Program-made: the position numbers and the translations under genes
The notes under the pieces: generated by a model
Told to the model about the DNA's origin: nothing
Seen by the model: the letters and a program-made list of their open reading frames with translations, nothing else
Databases searched by the model: none
Shown: positions 24,518 through 36,240 of the stretch, piece after piece
Numbering within the stretch: position 1 is the first letter of the stretch
How the letters are laid out: each line of letters opens with the position of its first letter
Origin: Trichopria drosophilae
Taxonomy: Eukaryota; Arthropoda; Insecta; Hymenoptera; Diapriidae
Length of the DNA stretch: 64,000 nucleotides
Reading direction: 5' to 3'
Assembly (NCBI GenBank): GCA_030407085.1
Contig: CM059583.1
Location: 26,014,001-26,078,000 of the forward strand

Positions 24518-24957
24518 TTGTACCGATATTACGACTCTACAACACATCACTTTTAATCATACGACATTTCATCACAGAAATTCAACATACGACAGTTCAA
24601 CATACGACTTTTCAACGTACAATTATTTCAACACAAACATTTCATCACATGATCATTTCAACACGAACCAAAAATAATGCATTTAAATAAAATAATTGAA
24701 AATAACAATAATTTATTGTACACGCAAAGTAATACAAAAATCTAACCTAACCTAACCTAAAGTGACTTAACCTATCCTAACCTAACTTAATCTATTTTGT
24801 TAAAATATTTAATATATTATGTTGAAATGGTCATTTGTGAAATTTTATAATGAAATGTTTGTATATTGAAATGTTTATGATGAAGTTATCTTGTGATGAA
24901 AACATACTTGTGTTGAAAAGTTATGTGTTGACTAGTCGCGTCACCATTTGTACCACT
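24518..24957. mobile_element. Word-armed foldback with CCTAA core (element A)
   Basis: The left arm (to about 24675) consists of words such as ttcaacatacgacagttc, atttcatcac and atttcaacac. The right arm (about 24820-24945) is the complement in kind (gttgaaatg, gatgaa, gtgttgaaaag). Termini ctacaacacatcactttt (24537) and aaaagttatgtgttgactag (to about 24935) are diverged inverted repeats. The centre (24743-24795) holds cctaacctaacctaa-type telomere-like repeats. The frame 24357-24677 is the translated word array (NSTYDSSTYD) and is not a gene. Confidence 0.7.
24743..24795 (-). repeat. Interstitial CCTAA/TTAGG tract in element A
   Basis: Several perfect cctaa units followed by degenerate ones (cttaacctatcctaacctaa). 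CCTAA is the complement of the insect telomere repeat TTAGG. Confidence 0.8.
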
Positions 24958-25246
24958 TTGCTACGTATGTTATCTAAAATGCCACCCTTTACTTAGATCT
25001 TATTGTGATGTAGAATCCCCATAGAGTTTCCACTCTGTAGACGGAACTTTCGAAAATGACAAATTCGCTTACAGAGTGAGAGGAGAATAAAGAAATATAG
25101 GGTAACACTTTTCCCATTTCAATTCTTTTATAACGCCAGTCAGTTCAGAAAATCATTCATGAAGTTCACCGTATCGTTTGTACTTCCTGTTACTACTTAC
25201 GGTTCAAATGATTTTATTGAAGTGTTTTCAAATCGCATTGAAAGGC

Positions 25247-25633
25247 TTTTTTGTGATGCATACCTTTAATTTTTCTACAAACTTTTACTGTTAACAGAAA
25301 CTCCTTTGCTCAATCAGAAATAATGCAAATTTTACTACAAAAATTCACAATTTTTTTATAATGGTAAAGATGGGAAGGTTGGATTATTTGCGATAAATAT
25401 TGCGACGTGGTCAGAGGGCGCGTAGCTTAGATGGTAAATCAATCGAAAGGTCCCGGGTTCAACTTCCGGTGCATCGAATCTTTCCACTTTTGCCCTCATT
25501 TTTTTGGAAAACTTAAAACAATGCAACCTTTCTACGTATACCGACGTAAAAAAACTTGTTTTAGTATAATTTGCATTATTTCTGATCACGCAGACGAGTT
25601 TCTGTCATCAGAAAAAAGTATGCATCACAAAAA
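25247..25633. mobile_element. MITE carrying a tRNA-like Pol III promoter, copy 1
   Basis: Terminal inverted repeats ttttttgtgatgcatac (25247) and gtatgcatcacaaaaa (to 25633) are followed by an inner pair, cagaaactc / gagtttctg and atcagaaataatgcaaat with its complement. The centre contains the tRNA-like segment described next. A second copy of the family is at 37.1 kb. Element length is about 387 bp, with no protein coding. Confidence 0.8.
25414..25474 (+). ncRNA. tRNA-derived segment with A and B boxes, anticodon arm deleted
   Basis: tagcttagatgg (25423-25434) fits the A box and ggttcaacttc (25456-25466) the B box. Only 21 bases separate them, against about 32 in a normal tRNA, so the anticodon arm is missing and this is not a functional tRNA. 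The 5' part (gggcgcgtagcttagatgg) resembles an alanine-type tRNA, from memory. It could still promote Pol III transcription of the host element. Confidence 0.65.
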
Positions 25634-25699
25634 CATCGTGACTTGATCGTCAAAGATGTCCATCAAATATTTAGTTATTGTATTTAATAATTACGAGCA

Positions 25700-25880
25700 T
25701 AAAATTAATTTTTGACCCTTCGGCCGTAAAATTTGATTTCTCGGCCTAGGGCGAAACCTTCGGCCGCGAATTATCGAGTCCTACGACAAGCGGATCATTA
25801 TTAGTCACGGGCGACATATTGATCTCCGACGAGTGTGATTGTTACCCTCACTTCGCTTTGGGGAAAATCTTCACAATCGT
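25700..25880 (+). repeat. Dispersed repeat fragment shared with about 8.2 kb
   Basis: The sequence gcctagggcgaaaccttcgg and cgcgaattatcgag align with 8269-8305. The downstream cttcgctttggggaaaatct is unmatched. It is a degraded unclassified element. Confidence 0.45.
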
Positions 25881-26269
25881 CGAAGATCGATAATTGTGCC
25901 CTTGGCACGTAATGTACTATTATTTGATCTACTAATGTAAATATTGAAAAAATAACACTAAATAAAGGACAGACAACATTTTTAATGGCTGTTTTTTTTT
26001 CAAAATGGGTTCAATTTGTTCTACCTTTATCATCATATTCGTAATTAGGAGCCACTAATGATAAAAGCGGTATACAAAGTTTTTCTTTGGAGGTGACGTA
26101 ACAATTCTAGAGTTTTACTAATTGCACTGTCATTCTGACTAGTGCTGTGATATAATAGTGAAAGTCTACAATGTCAAAGGGAATGATAAAATGTTTAGAC
26201 AGAGACAGAATGAAGCAGACGATTACATAGATAGTGTAAAAAAATCAGGAGGAAGAGAAGAAAATGTGT

Positions 26270-26480
26270 GCTAGTACGTACACATAGTCAAGTCCAGCAA
26301 CGTGACTAGACAGCACGTACTTGAACTGAACGTGCTCGCAATCTCGCCGAGGTCCAAGTGTAGTCAGTGTCATGCAACGTTAGCCGTGCCTGGATGTGAC
26401 TGTAATTTCACCAGGCCACGCACATAAAAGGAACCCACCGCGTACTTGAAACAGCTAATGTAAGACTATTCGATTGCTTA
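26270..26480. promoter_or_regulatory. CpG-richer non-coding island
   Basis: The base composition departs from the AT-rich background (for example gcgtacttgaaacagctaat) and no long frame is present. A TATA-like acataaaagg lies near 26425 and a donor-like taatgtaagac near 26457. It could be a regulatory island or a small non-coding exon. The basis is composition only. Confidence 0.3.
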
Positions 26481-26825
26481 CACTAAATGATCGGCCTGAT
26501 TTTTCGACAGAATTCCAATTTTTTGAAAATTGGTTTTATTAAAAAATAAATATTTTCTTTTCGCTTAATAGAATTTATGTTCATTAGATCAAATGTTCAT
26601 TATTTATAATATTACGAAATGTTAATCAGGATCCCATTACTAGATTCTTTTTTAACATTAGCATATTTTTAATTGTAATTCGCGCCTCTTCTTCAAGATC
26701 AATAATTGTAGATCGTCGGGTGGGCAGAAATACAATCAAATGCAGAAACATCCAAAACCGGACTATTATCGGAAACCTCCACGGAGGACATGGAATCGAT
26801 CTAACAAAAAAAATTAGAAAAGGTA

Positions 26826-27181
26826 CACAGTAAAAAAAAATCGTGTAAAATTACAGTTGAGAATGGGCTCGAAAATTACCCACTTTCAACGCATTGAATT
26901 TACTATGTGGAATACAGTAACTTTCCCTAAATCTTGTAATATATTACTCGTTTGTAAAATTACCACGTCCAACGTAGGCTGGAAAAATTACCTACGTTTG
27001 ACGTAGTAAAAGTACCGCAGTCTAGTATTTTCCCTATGCTCGACGTCGTAAATTTACAATGCGGCGGTAAACCTCTAACCTCACTTCGGTAAAATTTCAA
27101 CGCTAACGTAGTGTTATTACCAAATTTTCATGATTGAAAATTACCATTGCATTGTAAATTTCATTTTCATTTTTTACAGTG
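26826..27181. mobile_element. TA-flanked mariner-like MITE inside the DIRS remnant
   Basis: Ends are cacagtaaaaaaaaatcg (26826) and cattttttacagtg (to 27181), each flanked by TA (26824-26825 and 27182-27183). The uninterrupted site is preserved in the inverted second copy (aaaaggtaggtttt, read on the minus strand near 28240), proving insertion with TA duplication. The interior is made of repeated words: gtaaaattac, acgtaggctgg, tttgacgtag, gacgtcg. Confidence 0.85.
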
Positions 27182-27183
27182 TA

Positions 27184-28009
27184 GGTTTTATAGCAGGACG
27201 TTTAATGTATTTCATAACCTCAGGGGAAAAAATAACCTCAAATGAAACAGTACTGAGTTGGGTGACAGGATTTAAAATTCCTGCTAAATTTGTAACTCAG
27301 AATTCATCTGAAGAGTCAAAATCGACAAAAGGCGAACAAAAAATGTTGAAAGCTCTAATTGTTGAATTAAAAGAAAAGGGTGCAATTAATCAAGTTCAAT
27401 CAAGTAAAGATCAGTTTATTTCTTCAATATTCTTACGTTCTAAACCAAATAGATCATTCAGATTAATCTTAATGAAGTTGAAAAAACTAAATCAATTTAT
27501 CGAAACTAAGCACTTCAAATTGGAAGACGATAATGTTGTCCGTCGTATTCTTGCACTTGGCTATTATGAGAAATATTGATCTAAAAGATGCTTATTATTT
27601 AATACCAGTTGCTGAAGAAATCAAAAAATATTTAAATTCAATTTATGAATTTACTTGTTTGCCTTATGGTTTGAATGTTGCTCCTTATATATTCACAAAA
27701 TTATTAAAACCTGCTGTTTCTTCTTTAAGAAAAAAAGGTTTAAAATCAGTTTTTTATTTAGATGATGGCTTAATTATCGGGGATTCAAAAGAACCAGCTG
27801 CACAAGTTAATATCAAAGAAACGTGTAAATTATTTGAATCTGTTGGATTTATAATTAACAAAGAAAAAAGAAAATTAGAAGCTCAACAATGTTGTCAATT
27901 TTTAGGTTTTACATACAACTCTAAAAATATGACTACAGAGTTACCTGTAGACAAACAACAAAAAGTTTTGACCGAAGTTAGAAAAATAAAGCAAAATATT
28001 AAAAATTAG
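27184..28009 (+). pseudogene. DIRS-type reverse transcriptase, frameshifted fragment
   Basis: The reading matches the region before and across the palm of a tyrosine-recombinase (DIRS) retrotransposon reverse transcriptase. It begins AGRLMYFITSGEKITSN, then KGAINQV, FISSIFLRSKPN and LKKLNQFIETKHFKLED. A frame change lies near 27560-27575. It continues IDLKDAYYLIPV (first catalytic Asp), TCLPYGLNVAPYIFTKLL and SVFYLDDGLIIG with the YLDD catalytic pair. The end is LFESVGFIINKEK and CQFLGFTYNSKNM, ending at a stop at 28009. RNase H, methyltransferase and recombinase are absent, and the apparent start at 27130 is supplied by the MITE. It is a dead fragment. The catalytic aspartates are intact, so the frameshift may be the only lesion within this segment. 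Confidence 0.8.
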
Positions 28010-28312
28010 AGAATTCGCTTCATTTATCCGTCTCTTAAGTTCATGCTGTGTAGCTCTAAAATATGGCAGGGTTCATATAAAAATGTTTGAAAGAGAAAAA
28101 TATTTGGCATTGTTAAAAAAATAATGAAAATTATAATTCAAAAATGTCAGTTAATGTCGACTTATATCCTAAATTAATCTGGTGCATCAAAAATATCCCT
28201 CTAGCAATAGGTTATGAAATACTTTAAACGTCCATAAAACCTACCTTTTCTAATTTTTATTTTGAGATTGATTCCGTGTCTTTCGTGGAGGTTTCCGATA
28301 ATAGTCCGGTTT

Positions 28313-30575
28313 TGCTTTAAGGAAATTTTCTCTAAACTCTGTAGTTCTCATGAAAATTAATTATTATTCTCGAAATCCATAAAAGTTTAATATTTTTTTT
28401 GTAACTAAAGACTTTGACGCAAATGTCCATAGAACGAAAATGTCTTGGAATTGGTTAAAGAATACTCTCAAATTTTTTCAGATTTTTTGCATGGCGAAAG
28501 AAAGGAATATTACCCCGTCTACGTTAAGAAGAAACTGCAAAAATTTGTTTGCATTTCAAAAAATTAATTTCGTAACGGCCATGCGGTTTTATTAATTGAA
28601 AATATTACCGCAACACATTAATAAATTAAGTTTTCCTCGAAGTAGATAGATGAAATCTTTCAATGTATTATTACAAATTAAATCTCTACAAGACGGTACA
28701 AATATAAAATTCCGTCGAGGCGCTTTAGCCGTCCCTTAATATCTTGTATTTATATCTACCAAATATGGAAATACATTCATGTAAATAAATTGTGGAACAA
28801 CTGTATCATATTTTTAAAGTTACATTAAACTATGAACATTAATTGAAAAGTTGATAAATTTACCAAGAGTTCTTTGATTTATTGTACTAAATTTAGAATT
28901 GACAAAATCGCTTGAAATTTTTAGAACTTTATATTGTTGTAATTTATTGCTGTAAATAGTCGAACAAATATCAGTTAATATGTGACTTATATAAAAAACC
29001 TAGTTTTATATATGTATTTAAACCGACATTTTTTAATAAGTGGCCCGGAAGATATTTTACCTACAACTTTTAAAAATGCTTCTAATTTTTTAGTTAAAGC
29101 CTTTGAAAATGATCAGTGAAACTGTTCATTGAGGACGTCATTTTGAGGTCGTTGCAATGCTGGGGTATATAACATTTTTTTCTTAAAATTCAGGTATTTG
29201 TACCACATTTATACATAGTTTCAAAAGTATCCCATTATTCGAATAGCTTCAAAAAATTAAGAAGAATAAATATTACCCAATTTTTTTTGGATCATGTTGG
29301 AATTTCTGATCACTGAAACTCAATTTTGACCTCCGATTCTTGAAGAGCGACCTTCAAATTGGTAGATTTTGATACGAAATTCTTAAAAATCAATAATTAA
29401 AACAGAAACTACAAAAAGTGTCCCTTTGGGCGTTAATTGTTTAAAATGCCTAATTTTGAAATAAGCTTATTTGTTCTCATTTACTTGCACTTTCAGTTTA
29501 AAAAATTTAAGCGAGATTTTACTTGTTTAATGAATCAGACGATGAATTCAAAGATTTTATTCAATTTTGGCACTTAAAGTCGTTATTGATATGAAGAATT
29601 GTGTACAGTAATACATTTTTTTCCTGTCCATAAAAGTGGGAACAGGGACGTAATTGCATCATTGATAATGATAAAAAAATAATCATCTCACTTAATAATG
29701 ATTATTACCAAATTCTATAGCATATTTTATTATCGCAAACGCCTATATTAAACACAAGAAAACCTTCGTTTACTAGCCATTGATAAACACGACTATTTTA
29801 TAAGACTTTAAAAAGTACTTAAACAATATCAGTATTTTAACTGGTACGAAATATATTACTGTGGCTGCTCTTGTTAATCGGTTTAGTGAAGGTTACACGA
29901 ATTGTTATACTGCTATATAAAAAATTCTCCCAGGACAGAAATAAAAAATTAATTTCACGATTTAAAGATCAAACTGTATACAGTGCGTTATTATGTGGAG
30001 CAAGAAATCAACTTTCGAGATCAATACATTTATACGTCTAGTATATCCAGAATAATGATTACCTTTATTGCAGTATTTATCCACAAACCGAACACATCGC
30101 AATTTAGCTAACCAATGTCATGAAACCTATTTTTTCATATAATTACCGAGCTAAATTAAAAAATGAATCTATGACACTATAGACACTATTCAGAATAAAA
30201 TTTAGGAATGAAAAGAAAATTGAATTATTTACGCAAGAAATAAAAGAAATCAATCTGCAATTTTTATTACTTACATTGTTCAATTAAAAGACTACATGTT
30301 TAGTATAATTTTCATTATAAAATTAAGACTAACATAATTAAAACAATTACGTTTAGTTTTCATTTTATTTAAAAAAAGAAATAATTACGATTAAAAGTGT
30401 TTGTCGAACATAAATGAAATTTACGCTCCAACTAAAAGTGGTAAAAAACGGTTAAATATTACAAATATAGTGAAGGAAATACACGTTTGCCAATAAAAAA
30501 TTAAAAAGAATAAACAAAAATATATCACAATTTTCACAATTTATTTCAATATGCATATATCTTCGTCCAACACCC
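28313..30575. other. AT-rich stretch with no gene seen
   Basis: The phrase cctccgattcttgaagagcg near 29331 is a diverged repeat shared with 12551. Otherwise low-complexity AT-rich DNA. Confidence 0.5.
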
Positions 30576-30580
30576 ATTCA

Positions 30581-31915
30581 CACTAGTAAAAAATGTTGGT
30601 TGTTTCAAACCCAATTTATTTCTGGATCTATGCACGTTAATGGTACATCTGGATAGTTACGCCACCTAAACCCTTGAGCTTACTAGAACTATTATTCTAG
30701 TGGCCGAAACTAAACGTTTTAGTTATTAATATCTTTATTCCTATTATAAACAATAGAAACTTTGGCTGCTGGTAATATTATTCCCTTTGCTGATTATAAA
30801 TAGTTTGGTTGCGAGTATCGTTATTGGTGTTGCTGAAACTAAACGGTTTGATTCTTAAAACTGAACTCTTAGTTTGTTAGAGCTATTATTTCGTTGCTGA
30901 AACTCCTCAGTGTGGTTTCTAACTTCATTTTTCCGGTTTGTAAAACTAAACAGTTTGATTGTTGAACCTAAATAGTTTGGTTTCTAAAATTAATCTCCTT
31001 GGTTGTTAGAATTATTATTGCCGTTGCTGAAACTAAACTGTTTGGTTATTGAAACTAAACATCTTGATTGTGAGAGGCATTAATTTAGTTGCTGAAACTC
31101 AACAGTTTTGTTTCTCGCACGAAAACTAGAAAGTTGGGTGCTAAAACTAAATAGTTTGGTTGCTTGCTCCATTATTCCGGTTGCTAAAATTAAATCGTTT
31201 GATTCCTTGAACCATGATTCCGGTTGCTAGAAATAAACGGGTTGGTTGCTGGAACTATTATTCCGTTTGCTTAAAACTAAACGGGGTGATTGTGAGCACC
31301 GCTAATATTGTTTCTGAAATTGAACCTTTTAGTTTTTAAAAATAATCTCCAAGGTTGTTGGAGTGATTATTTTATTTGCTGACACTAAGCAGTGTGGTTT
31401 CTAACATTATTATTCCAGTGTCTAGAACTACATAGTTTGGTTATTGAACCTAAATAGTTGGGTTTCGCTATTTTAATACTTTGGTTGTTATAATTATTAT
31501 TGCCGTTGCTCAAACTAAACTGTTTGGTTATCGAAACTAGTTGCTGAAACTAAATAGTTTTGTTTCTTACACGAAAGCTAGAAAGTTCGGTTGCTAAAAC
31601 CAAATAGTTTGCTACCTAGACCCATTAATCCAGTTGCGGAAATTCGACGGTTTAGTTGGTGGAACCATTATTGGTTTTACTGAAATTAAATAGTTTGGTT
31701 GGTGGAGCTATTTTTCCGGATCCTGAAATTCGACGATTTGGTCGATGATACTATTATTGTTTTTACTGAAAATAAATGGGTTGGTTGCTAGAACCATTAT
31801 TTCAGTTTGGTTTTAGAGTTTGGTTGTTTTCTGAGCCGTTAACTCGTTATTCATTATTCCTAAAAGATTTTAGTTGATGCAAGAGTACTCGTTTGGTTTA
31901 TGAAATGAACGTTGA
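30581..31915 (+). repeat. 1.3-kb array of about 20/42-bp GTTGCTGAAACTAAAC words
   Basis: It begins with cactagtaaaaaatgttggt, like a mariner-type MITE end. It then runs for about 1.3 kb as diverged alternations of gttgctgaaactaaac, agtttggttgct and gaaccattattccg, nearly all in one orientation. There is no ORF. Related words (aaccaaactgtt) occur inverted at 52.3 and 53.2-54.1 kb. It looks like one hugely expanded MITE interior or one arm of a foldback. Confidence 0.75.
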
Positions 31916-31972
31916 ATACCAACTGTCTATGGGGCCAAGATTAATTAATAAATAAATTTTAAGTTATTTCTT

Positions 31973-32598
31973 ACGGTAACAGGTCTATCAACATTGTGAA
32001 ATGTTGACATTTGCACACATTAAATTGTGAACATTCAAACTCGACATTTGCAAACTCACCATTCGACAAACTCAACATTTGCAATTTCAACATTTGAGAA
32101 ATTCAATATTATTTTTAGTTTATTGAATTATATTGTATTTCGAAAATCAAGTGTAATAACATTCATCGTAACATAAATTAAATCTTAAATCTAGGTTAAT
32201 AATGGTCAATAATAATTTCGTGAATATTGTGCGCTTGTGCACGGAGATATTCCATTAAATTAGTATTTCGGTTAGGTCAGATTAGGTTAGGTTATGTTAG
32301 ATTATGTTAGGATAGGTTAGGTGATGATATATATGCTGTTGAATGGTATGTGTTAGTGTAGCATGATTGTGTTGAGTGCACATTACACTTTAATAATTGT
32401 CGTAAATTATATTTATTCTTGTTGTAATGTAAAGTTTAACAATTTTATTTTTATATTATTTATATTATTTGTTCATTTAATCAAATGTTGAGTTTGTCAA
32501 ATGTTGAGATAGAAAATGTCAATTTTGTTAAATGTCGCGTTTGAAAATGTTGAATTTGTATGTTGAGTTTGTTTTCTGTTGATTAAACATGTAACCGG
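31973..32598. mobile_element. Word-armed foldback with TTAGG core (element B)
   Basis: Termini acggtaacaggtctatcaac (31973) and gttgattaaacatgtaaccg (to 32597) are diverged inverted repeats. The left arm words are caacatttgcaaactc, gacatttgc and acattcaaactcg. The right arm words are caaatgttgagtttg, aaaatgtcaattttg and atgttgaatttg. The core (32270-32323) is a degenerate TTAGG tract. Plan and proportions match elements A and C, though the arm words differ. Confidence 0.75.
32270..32323 (+). repeat. Interstitial TTAGG tract in element B
   Basis: Units read ggttaggtcagattaggtta and then ggttatgttag variants, with several perfect TTAGG copies. Orientation is opposite to the tracts in elements A and C. 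Confidence 0.8.
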
Positions 32599-33259
32599 AC
32601 ATAACAAAACCTGATGGAACGATAGGTTTCGTGATTTAATAAATAACGAAAAAGGTGCTTGCAAATTTAATAATGGAGAAGAGATGACTTTTCCTCGACC
32701 AATTTGAAATTTGAAACGTCGTAAGTAGATGCAGCCTTTTCGGGTCAGACATTCCAAATAATTTTACGTTTTCTCGTGACTTTGCCACTTAGTCGGAATA
32801 GACTGAGAAGGTACACGAAAAATTTCTTTATTTTGTTTGTGTGTCATTTTTTGGTCACGGTCCACGCTTTTAGACGATAAGAAATCCGTGAAATAAAAAT
32901 ATGATGCGAAAGCATAGTTCGTCAAGAGTTGCACTATTATGCAATAAAATGGAATAAAACAATTTAAAATTTATTTTTAGTACCAAACAATAATTTTAAC
33001 TTTAATATTACGGTCTACTGCACAACCGATATTTGATATACTTTGTTACGTATGCCTTTAATACAACTGAAGTATATTCGATGACATTGCTAAAATCGAA
33101 CTGATGGTCACAACTAATCAGTTAGATCGGCATACTAAACTAAGTGTAACCATATAAGTTTAGTACAAAAATAAAATTTCTTTATTTGACTGCACGTTCT
33201 TAAAAAAATGATATCTCTGGGTGCATCTGTAATGGAACAAATAAAAAATGGATAGTACT

Positions 33260-33650
33260 TTCCTTAAATCGACATTAGATGAGCGCTTTTGCAAGGACTC
33301 TTGGGTAGAGAGTATGCCGCAATATGACTCGAACAATTAAAATAATTGCTCACGAAATAACACACATGGCAATAATCAATTTCACGAAACGAGCAGAGTC
33401 GTGTAAAAAGAAGATTACGGGTTGGACATGCATGACACGCGCCGGACGCGTAATGATCGTTTGTAAGCATGTAAATGGTGCGTAAGCCGAGATAATGCGT
33501 TGCAAATTGTAGCAGCTTACACCTCGCTACCTCGGGTTATTTTGGTTTCCCCATAATACGCATATAATGGAACTAAGCACGATTCCGAGTATGCTTTTAA
33601 CAATTCAATTAAGCTCGAGAGTACCAAGGCGCTTACTGATTTTTTATTCT
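33260..33650. promoter_or_regulatory. CpG-richer non-coding island
   Basis: The region is less AT-rich than its neighbours, with non-repetitive phrases such as gcgtaagccgagataatgcg and ctacctcgggttattttgg. There is no convincing frame on either strand. It is a candidate intronic regulatory element, on composition alone. Confidence 0.3.
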
Positions 33651-36170
33651 TCTTTACTTTGTCTTAAGTGCATAAAAATTGAGTATTCGACCAAATAAGA
33701 TTGTTCCTATCATCGAGGTATTTAGACCTTGACCTAAATGTCAGTAACGTGTAGAACGTATTCGCATGATGTGACGAAAATTTAAGTTTTTAACTCGAAA
33801 TTATCATTTTTATCTAAATTTTATTAATGAAAAGTAATTGCCCATATAGATGAATAAATTATTATTTGTTAAAATTACAAATTAATTAACCCTCTAATGT
33901 TTCATTTATCGACTCTGATCTGCATTCTCAATAGGCAAAAATATTAATACTATATTAGGGGGGGGGGGGAAATCCGGTCCAATTTTTTTATAATTCTTTT
34001 CATATTCAAGAAGTAATGGAAATTCTGGCTTTGAGCCCCATGTACTCAAAATAATACTCGTAAGGCCATTTTTGTTTTCTCTTTAAAATTCGCCTAACCC
34101 TTAAAAAATATAATCGTTCTCAACATATATGGGGAATTCCAAAGACATTTATGCTTTCGACAAAAACAAACATCGTTATTTTTTAAGGCATGGATTAAAA
34201 TTTTTGTTTGCTGATAAATACAGTTCTAAAAGCAAAGTGCAGTTCTCGCGCCGTAATTTAATTCTTATGTAGGTTCAGTATATTATCAATACCATAAAAA
34301 TATAAAATCGGGATGCACTTCCGAAGAGCTGACACCTACAAGTTTTGCTGCAACTATGATGTCCGACGAATTTTTCCGCCAATTACGAATAGCACAATGA
34401 CAATTTATAGCAAGGTCATTTTCCAGGTTAAAACTAAAAAAAACTTTCTTTTATTTCATTTGCGTTCATTTTCAAAAACACGTCTCCAATTTTTATTGTA
34501 TCTATGGTGTCCGCTATATTTTGGTGTGCTGATTCTGCATATAATTAAAATTGTCTACAAGGTCATTTTCTAGATTTCCACTAAGTAGATCTTGGGAAAT
34601 AACATTTAGTATAAAGTATACATTCAATCTCTAAAAAATTACACGGCGATGGCAGTGAGTAATTTCTTTTTAAAAGTTAAAAAATTTTTTTAATGAAAAC
34701 TATAAACTTTTGACAAAATTTTTTACGAATAAAAATATCTTACAATATATCAAATAGAATGCCCAAATTTTTTGAGAATATATATATTATATATAATTTT
34801 TGATTGTTTAAATTTTCGGAAAAACCAAATTTTTAAAAAAGTCGTTTAAAAAATCTGCAAAATTTTTAGTGTATTCTTTGAAAATTTGTAAGATAATTTA
34901 ATTCTATGGTTCTAAGGGAAATTTTCTCTAAAGTCTATAGTTTTCGATAAAAGAAATTATTTTTCATGAAATCTGGAAATGATTAATAATTTTACAAAAA
35001 CTACAAACTTTAGAGAAAATATTCTTAGAACAAAGATATTTTGGTATTAGTCTAAGATATTTCTCTCAATTTTTTCAAATTTTTTAAATGACTTTTTTCA
35101 CAATTACGATTTTCTTAATTTTTGAAAAATAACAAATTGTATCAACACATTCTAAACAAAATTTAGAATATTATTTGACACATTCTAAGAAACGTTTGTT
35201 TTCACAACATATTTTGTAGAGTTTGTAGTTTTCATGAAAAAAATGTGTTAAGTTTTGAAAAGAAAATTCTCACTCTGGTCGCCATTTTGTGATCATGATG
35301 TTAGTTTTTTAATATTTAAAAAATATATTTTAATAGTAAAACTATTTTCTTCACCTGTAGCGAGAGAATTTTGTGCCGGCAAATACTTTTTCTATGAGAA
35401 AAAAATGATTTATAAAAATATATCGGACGATTTTTTGGGTTTTTTTTACATTTAAATTGTTTTATTTAATTTTGTAATTAAGATAGCTTAATTTTGCCAA
35501 TTCCATTGAAATGACCGATCTCGAAAATAATAAGACACATACATTTCAATGTTTTTTGAACTTTATTTTTCATATGAAATACTGTCATATTTTTCATATG
35601 AATAAATATGTCCTTCCCGGCTTTAAAGGGTTAAAATGAACTTAGATCGACTTGAGAATCACTTTATGAATCATTTAATCTGTAACTATCTATGTTATCG
35701 TTTCTCATTTTCAAATTCATTATTTTAAAAACAATCTCTACAAAGGTAGAAGTCCGATACCTCGAAGGTGCTACTTTATTTCGATACGAACCAGGGAGAG
35801 ATTTAGGTCAGTATTTGCCACTGAGGAGCAGTTAATCTCGACATGGCTCAGTGATTTACGATTAAAATGGAAGAAAATCCAGAAACTGGGATGCAGGCAG
35901 AGTAGATCATTGAGTACTTTATTGAAATAACTAACCAATTGGTTGTCACATCCCAAAATACTAATTTAATACGTTGTACTTAATCATAGGCGAAATGAGA
36001 GATGCATTTATCGTATTAATTAACTGCTCTAATATCTTATTATTATTGCAGACACGTGTTACAGTCATCTTTTCTTTCGTTAGTGAGAGAAACATATAGT
36101 TGAAAGTTTATTTCACTGAAGTTTTTAATAATCAGCACAATTTAGTTAATTTTACTGTGAACATGGTAAA
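33651..36170. other. AT-rich stretch; poly-G run and a short internal duplication
   Basis: A run of twelve G lies at about 33958-33969. The phrase caaggtcattttc occurs at 34411 and again at 34559, after similar upstream text (atgatgtccgacg / atggtgtccgcta), suggesting a diverged about 150-bp duplication. 35750-35950 is somewhat GC-richer. No gene is recognised. Confidence 0.45.
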
Positions 36171-36240
36171 CGTCACTATGCAAGTTGTTAATTTTGCTAT
36201 AAAAATCGATTTCAGATACAATATTGGATTATTCTTTCTT

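Larger units (their letters stand above)
26741..28312. mobile_element. DIRS-type retroelement remnant with inverted partial second copy
   Basis: The left part (26741-26825, continuing 27182-28009) is read on +. The right part (about 28190-28312) is an inverted copy of the beginning: ccggactattatcggaaacc at 26758 faces its complement at about 28286-28305, and gtatttcataacct (27205) faces its complement at about 28209-28222. The arrangement is head to head. It could be the remains of an inverted-terminal-repeat element or two opposed insertions. A MITE interrupts the left copy only. Confidence 0.65.

Noticed and set aside
24357..24677. 106-codon frame with NSTYDSSTYDFSTY repeats
   Set aside because: It coincides with the left arm of word-armed element A. 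The repetition is in the DNA words, and the frame has no splice or start context.
25414..25474. A functional tRNA gene
   Set aside because: The A and B boxes are too close for an anticodon arm, the acceptor stem does not pair well, and the segment lies inside a repeated MITE.
33891..35635. A larger piggyBac-like element with TTAACCCT and AGGGTTAA ends
   Set aside because: Only the first eight or so bases match. The flanking sequence is not complementary, so chance in AT-rich DNA is likely.
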